The position numbers were made by a program, and so were the translations under genes. From a candidate division BRC1 bacterium ADurb.BinA292 (GTDB lineage Bacteria > Sumerlaeota > Sumerlaeia > MVZB01): a stretch of DNA of 10,561 bases. The stretch spans positions 1 through 10,561 of the forward strand of contig MVZB01000105.1 in the NCBI GenBank assembly GCA_002068205.1. Direction: 5' to 3'. The number at the start of each line of letters is the position of its first letter. The stretch's first letter is position 1. Shown in pieces: positions 7,337 to 10,561 of the stretch. The notes under the pieces were generated by a model. The model saw only the letters and a list, made by a program, of their open reading frames with translations, did not search any database and had not been told where the DNA came from.

Positions 7337-8551
7337 TCAGAAATTCTCGAAAGCTAACGATTCGGCCAGATACGGATCGCGAATCGGCACGACATGGCGC
7401 CGCGTCAGCCGCCACACCACCGCCGCCGCGAACAGGCACCCCATCCCGATGAACAGCGCCGGATCGACGATGTTGAACGGCACGTTCTCATGCGTGAACG
7501 ACGGCATGGCCAGGTAATACATGTCCAGGTAGTGCATCGCCAGCATCCACAGCGCCCCGATCCCCAGCAGCGCCTGGTTGCGCTTGACCGACCGCGGCAA
7601 CAGATACAGGAACGGCAGGATGAAGTGGCCGATCAGCAGGAACCAGCTGAACCCCTTCCACGTCCCCGTGTAGCGGTGCATGTACCACACCGTCTCCTCC
7701 GGGATGTTCCCCATCCAGATCAGCAGGAGCTGCGAAAACGCGATGTAGGCCCAGAACACGACCATGCCGAACATCAGCTTGCCCAGGTCGTGGAAATGCT
7801 CGCGGTTGATCGCCCGGCCCAACGCCCCCGTCGAGCACACCCAGATGCAGATCAGGATCATGAACGCCAGCGCGCCCATGAACGCCCCGGAAAAATAGTA
7901 CACGCCGAAAATCGTCGAATACCAGTGCGCGTCGAGCGACATCAGCAGGTCGAACGCGAAATACGTCAGGCTCAGCGAAAACAGAATCAGCCCCACCGGG
8001 CTGATCCGCCGCATCGCCTGCGTCAGCCCGTAATCCCCTGTTTCGTCCTGACGCACCGACCGGTTGTAAAGATATGTGCTCAGCCCGATCCAGATCACGA
8101 AATACAGCCCCATGCGGATCAGGAAGAACGGAATATTCAGATACGGCGCCTTCTGCTGCAACAGGGCGTCGTGCGCCACGTGCTCCGCGTCCGCCCAGTG
8201 ATACAGATCGGGCAGCCAGAACAGGATCGGCACGAGCAGCACCAGCATCAGCCCCATGTTCATCATGATCGCTTCGCTCACCCGCCGCACCGTCACGCTC
8301 CAGCGCGCGTTGCAACTGTGCTGGATCAGCACGAAGAACAGCGCGCCGAGCGACAGCGACAGGTAACACGCATAGCTCGTCACGTACGAAAACTTGAACT
8401 GCCGCCAGGCCTCGCTGTCGTCCGCACCGGCGAAGCTGAAGACCAGCCCGAGCACCAGCGACGCGATCGCCAGCGCCAGCAGCACCCGCCACACCAGTTG
8501 CGGATGACTCCCCTTCAGGCGGTAATCGACTTGGGCTTCGGGACGCATCAT
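7337..8551 (-). CDS. actF: Alternative complex III membrane subunit ActF
   Basis: ActF is one of the two large membrane subunits of ACIII, the quinol:cytochrome c/oxidase oxidoreductase that replaces the bc1 complex. It is structurally related to the NrfD/PsrC-like ActC and is proposed to contribute to proton movement. The protein has 404 residues with about ten spans (roughly 23-40, 55-77, 99-115, 140-162, 185-205, 218-240, 258-280, 300-318, 328-347, 362-382). Characteristic stretches are LSLSLTYFAFDLLMSLDAHWYSTIFGVYYFSG (read in parts, about 192-222), MFGMVVFWAYIAFSQLLLIW and MGNIPEETVWYMHRYTGTW. The last of these is strongly conserved in ActF. The start codon overlaps the actE stop as ATGA (8548-8551), which fixes the start and implies coupled translation. 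No redox cofactor motif is present, as expected. Confidence 0.95.
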   Translation of the reverse strand: MMRPEAQVDYRLKGSHPQLVWRVLLALAIASLVLGLVFSFAGADDSEAWRQFKFSYVTSYACYLSLSLGALFFVLIQHSCNARWSVTVRRVSEAIMMNMGLMLVLLVPILFWLPDLYHWADAEHVAHDALLQQKAPYLNIPFFLIRMGLYFVIWIGLSTYLYNRSVRQDETGDYGLTQAMRRISPVGLILFSLSLTYFAFDLLMSLDAHWYSTIFGVYYFSGAFMGALAFMILICIWVCSTGALGRAINREHFHDLGKLMFGMVVFWAYIAFSQLLLIWMGNIPEETVWYMHRYTGTWKGFSWFLLIGHFILPFLYLLPRSVKRNQALLGIGALWMLAMHYLDMYYLAMPSFTHENVPFNIVDPALFIGMGCLFAAAVVWRLTRRHVVPIRDPYLAESLAFENF

Positions 8552-9165
8552 GGCCTCACTTCAAGTGTCGAGCGCATGTCGGACGGCACGTCCGCCAGCG
8601 TCGTGGACTGGCTGCGCTGCAACGCGCGCAGGTAGGCCACGATCGCCCAGCGATCCGTCACCCCGACCTGATGCCGGTACGACGGCATCGTCCGCACCCC
8701 ATACGTGATCGTGTGGAAGATCTGCCCGTCGGGCATCTCGCGGATGCGCGCGTCCTGCAGGTTCGTCGGCGGCGTCATCCCGGCGTAGTTGGTCACCATC
8801 CCGCGACCCGTGCCGACCCGGTCGTGGCAGGGCGCGCAGTAGATGTTGAACTGCCGCTGGCCCCGCCGCAGCAGTTCCTCCGTCGTCCGCAGCGGCCCGT
8901 GCTGGATCCAGTTGCCCGCCGCCGTCTGACCCTCGTAGCGCACCGGGTCCACCTGCAGATCGCCCCGCGCAATCGTCCCCGCCACCGGCTCGCGCGACGC
9001 CCGTCCGTCCGGAAAGAACGAAAACTCCTCCTGCGGGTCGAGCTTCTCCTGGTCGTCCATGTTCGGATTCAGATGCACCGGCGGCTCGTCGGTGACGCGG
9101 CCGCGGCATCCCCCCAGCAGCGCGGCGCTCAGCAGCAGGACCATGATGCGGATTGGCGAACTCAT
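8548..9165 (-). CDS. actE: Alternative complex III subunit ActE, mono-heme cytochrome c lipoprotein
   Basis: ActE is the mono-heme cytochrome c of ACIII that sits on the periplasmic side and can hand electrons to the oxidase. The protein has 205 residues. The first 20 form a lipoprotein signal with lipobox L17-G-G-C20, so C20 should carry the lipid anchor. The heme site is C110-AP-CH114 within RGQRQFNIYCAPCHDRVG. M160 in VRTMPSYRHQV is the probable distal ligand. About 90 residues lie between the lipobox and the heme domain; they include FFPDGRASREPVAGTIARGDL, which resembles the 'D.r..R.pv.GTvarg' segment usual in ActE. The stop overlaps the actF start by four bases, and four bases separate its start from the actD stop. 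Together with the CoxB cytochrome domain it gives a membrane-tethered electron path with no need for a soluble cytochrome. Confidence 0.94.
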   Translation of the reverse strand: MSSPIRIMVLLLSAALLGGCRGRVTDEPPVHLNPNMDDQEKLDPQEEFSFFPDGRASREPVAGTIARGDLQVDPVRYEGQTAAGNWIQHGPLRTTEELLRRGQRQFNIYCAPCHDRVGTGRGMVTNYAGMTPPTNLQDARIREMPDGQIFHTITYGVRTMPSYRHQVGVTDRWAIVAYLRALQRSQSTTLADVPSDMRSTLEVRP

Positions 9166-9169
9166 CGGC

Positions 9170-9745
9170 TCATGGCTCCAGCAGCGTGATGTTGCGACCG
9201 CCGATCGACTCGAGCAGCGACCGCGTTCCCTCGACGTCGAACTGCTTGTCGCGCGCCTCGATCGACAGGAAGAACGCGTTGTCCGTCGCCTTGCGGAACG
9301 CCTCGTGCTTGAACAGCGGGTGATACAGCATCGGCAGAAAATTGAGGAACAGCATGCTCCCCACCGCCGCGAATCCCGACAGCAGAATCGTCAGCTCGAA
9401 CGTCACCGGAATGTAGGCCGGGATGCTCATCAGCGGCTTGCCGCTGATCACCAGCGGATAGTCGTAGGCCATCATCCAGATCTGCATCGCGAGCGCGCCG
9501 ACGCAACCCGTCAGCCCGCCCCCCAGCACCAGGAACGGCAGGATCGTCCGCCGCACCCCCATCGCCTCATCCATCCCGTGGATCGGAAACGGCGAATGCA
9601 CGTCGAACGCGCGATAGCCCGCCTTGCGCACCGCCTCGGCCGCATGCATCAGCGCGCCCGGATTGTCGAACTCCGCCACGATCCCGAACGGATTGTCCTC
9701 GGGCAGTTGGCCGGTCACCAGGCGGAGGAAATGCGGCAGTCTCAT
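9170..9745 (-). CDS. actD: Alternative complex III subunit ActD (DUF3341)
   Basis: ActD is a small membrane subunit of ACIII without cofactors; it packs against the large membrane subunits. The protein has 191 residues. The N-terminal soluble part contains GIVAEFDNPGALMHAAEAVR and YRAFDVHSPFPIHGMDEAMG, the two most recognisable blocks of DUF3341. Two membrane helices follow at about 68-92 and 112-138, separated by the conserved GKPLMSIPAYIPVTFELTIL. A C-terminal soluble tail ends in RNITLLEP. The length matches the family (about 170-210). The start at 9745 has GGAG nine bases upstream, and only six bases separate it from the actC stop. Confidence 0.94.
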   Translation of the reverse strand: MRLPHFLRLVTGQLPEDNPFGIVAEFDNPGALMHAAEAVRKAGYRAFDVHSPFPIHGMDEAMGVRRTILPFLVLGGGLTGCVGALAMQIWMMAYDYPLVISGKPLMSIPAYIPVTFELTILLSGFAAVGSMLFLNFLPMLYHPLFKHEAFRKATDNAFFLSIEARDKQFDVEGTRSLLESIGGRNITLLEP

Positions 9746-9751
9746 CCTCGG

Positions 9752-10561
9752 CTACTCCGTCGCGTGGCCCGCATGGGCCGGTTCGTGGCCGTGGTGCGCG
9801 TGGGCCTGCGGCATGATCGCCTTGATCTCCGCCAGCGCCAGCACCGGCAGGAAGCGCAGGAACAGCAGGAACAGCGTGAAGAACAGCCCGAAGCTCCCCA
9901 GGTAGGTCAGCACGTCGATCAGCGTCGGGCTGAAATAGTCCCAGCTCGACGGCAGAAAGTCGCTCGCCAGCGACGTCACCACGATCACGTAGCGCTCGAA
10001 CCACATCCCGATGTTCACGAAGATCGAGACGACGAACATCACCGGGATCGAGCGGCGCAGCCGGCGGAACCAGAACAGCTGCGGCGAAATCACATTGCAC
10101 GAAATCATGATCCAGTAGGCCCATGCATACGGCCCCAGCGCCCGGTGGATGAACGTGAACCGCTCATACAGGTTGCCGCTGTACCACGCGATGAAGAACT
10201 CCGTGCTGTAGGCGTAGCCCACGATCATCCCCGTCGCCAGCAGGATCTTGTTCATGTTCTCCAGATGCCGCAGCGTCACGAAATCCTTCAGCCCGAACCA
10301 CTGGCGCGCCGGGATCATCAGCGTCATCACCATCGCGAACCCGGAAAAAATCGCCCCGTCGACGAAATACGGCGGGAAGATCGTCGTGTGCCATCCCGGC
10401 AGCACCGACACCGCGAAGTCGAACGACACGACCGAGTGCACCGACAGCACCAGCGGGGTCGAGAGGGCCGCCAGGATCAGGTAGGCCCGCTCGTAGCGGT
10501 GCCAGTGCCGCATCGACCCGGTCCAGCCGAGCGCGAACAGCCCGAGGATCTGCTTGCGCAG
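9752..10561 (-). CDS. actC: Alternative complex III membrane subunit ActC (NrfD/PsrC family), C-terminal part; 5' end outside window
   Basis: ActC is the quinol-binding membrane subunit of ACIII and interacts with the iron-sulfur subunit ActB. The frame stays open to the right edge, giving 269 residues; the family is usually about 450-490, so roughly the first 200 are missing. The ATG at 10513 is internal, because LGLFALGWTGSM just before it continues the family alignment. Conserved stretches include LSTPLVLSVHSVVSFDFA, PGWHTTIFPPYFVDGAIFSG, GYAYSTEFFIAWYSGN and FVNIGMWFERYVIVVTSL. The His and Asp in the first two are in the region implicated in quinol binding and proton transfer in solved ACIII structures. 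About six spans are visible in this part. The C-terminal tail HAHHGHEPAHAGH is His-rich. actB and actA are expected upstream, beyond the edge. Confidence 0.95.
   Translation of the reverse strand: MRKQILGLFALGWTGSMRHWHRYERAYLILAALSTPLVLSVHSVVSFDFAVSVLPGWHTTIFPPYFVDGAIFSGFAMVMTLMIPARQWFGLKDFVTLRHLENMNKILLATGMIVGYAYSTEFFIAWYSGNLYERFTFIHRALGPYAWAYWIMISCNVISPQLFWFRRLRRSIPVMFVVSIFVNIGMWFERYVIVVTSLASDFLPSSWDYFSPTLIDVLTYLGSFGLFFTLFLLFLRFLPVLALAEIKAIMPQAHAHHGHEPAHAGHATE
9755..9758 (-). promoter_or_regulatory. Ribosome binding site of actD
   Basis: On the transcribed strand GGAG lies just before the actC TAG stop and nine bases before the actD ATG (GGAGTAGCCGAGGATG). The site sits inside the end of actC, which ties actD translation to that of actC and supports the start at 9745. 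Confidence 0.6.

Overview
The window holds one long minus-strand respiratory gene cluster, about 430 to 10561 and running off the right edge. It meets the 3' end of an unrelated plus-strand gene at the left edge. I saw no tRNA, rRNA, CRISPR array, transposase or phage gene, and no gap between genes exceeds about 120 bases. GC content is high, with G/C-rich third codon positions. The cluster pairs alternative complex III (ACIII) with a caa3-type oxidase. That layout is known from Planctomycetota, Acidobacteriota, Myxococcota, Verrucomicrobiota and Bacteroidota/Rhodothermota. High GC and the small purine-rich spacer repeats make Planctomycetota or a similar high-GC phylum my guess, but the window does not settle the phylum.

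Transcription runs from right to left. First come the ACIII genes: actC (5' part cut off), actD, actE and actF. Next is a gene for a 176-residue single-span membrane protein of unknown function, then an SCO/SenC copper chaperone. The oxidase genes follow: coxB (CuA subunit with a fused cytochrome c domain), coxA (catalytic subunit with the Tyr-Ser signature of A2-type oxidases), coxC and coxD. The last gene is ctaB, heme O synthase with a long N-terminal membrane extension. Spacing is tight: 4-base ATGA overlaps at actE/actF and coxD/ctaB, a 1-base overlap at coxC/coxD, and gaps of 4 to 20 bases at most other junctions. Only three junctions are longer: orf176/sco, sco/coxB and coxA/coxC. Two of these carry related short repeats. 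The genes actA and actB, and the start of actC, should lie beyond position 10561.

The genes together describe one electron route. ACIII oxidises menaquinol or ubiquinol at its membrane subunits ActC and ActF. Electrons would pass through the multiheme subunit (outside the window) and the lipoprotein cytochrome ActE to the cytochrome c domain on CoxB, then through CuA to heme a and the heme a3-CuB site of CoxA. SCO supplies copper to CuA, and CtaB makes heme O, the precursor of heme A. Heme A synthase (ctaA) is not recognised as a separate gene here.

At the left edge, positions 2 to 367 on the plus strand encode the C-terminus of a COG0116-type (RlmL-like) rRNA methyltransferase, convergent with ctaB. 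Its stop codon falls inside three tandem 10-base units. The system as a whole is known. The less explained parts are orf176, the CtaB extension, the SCO C-terminal motif plus membrane anchor, the histidine-rich subunit tails and the spacer repeats.
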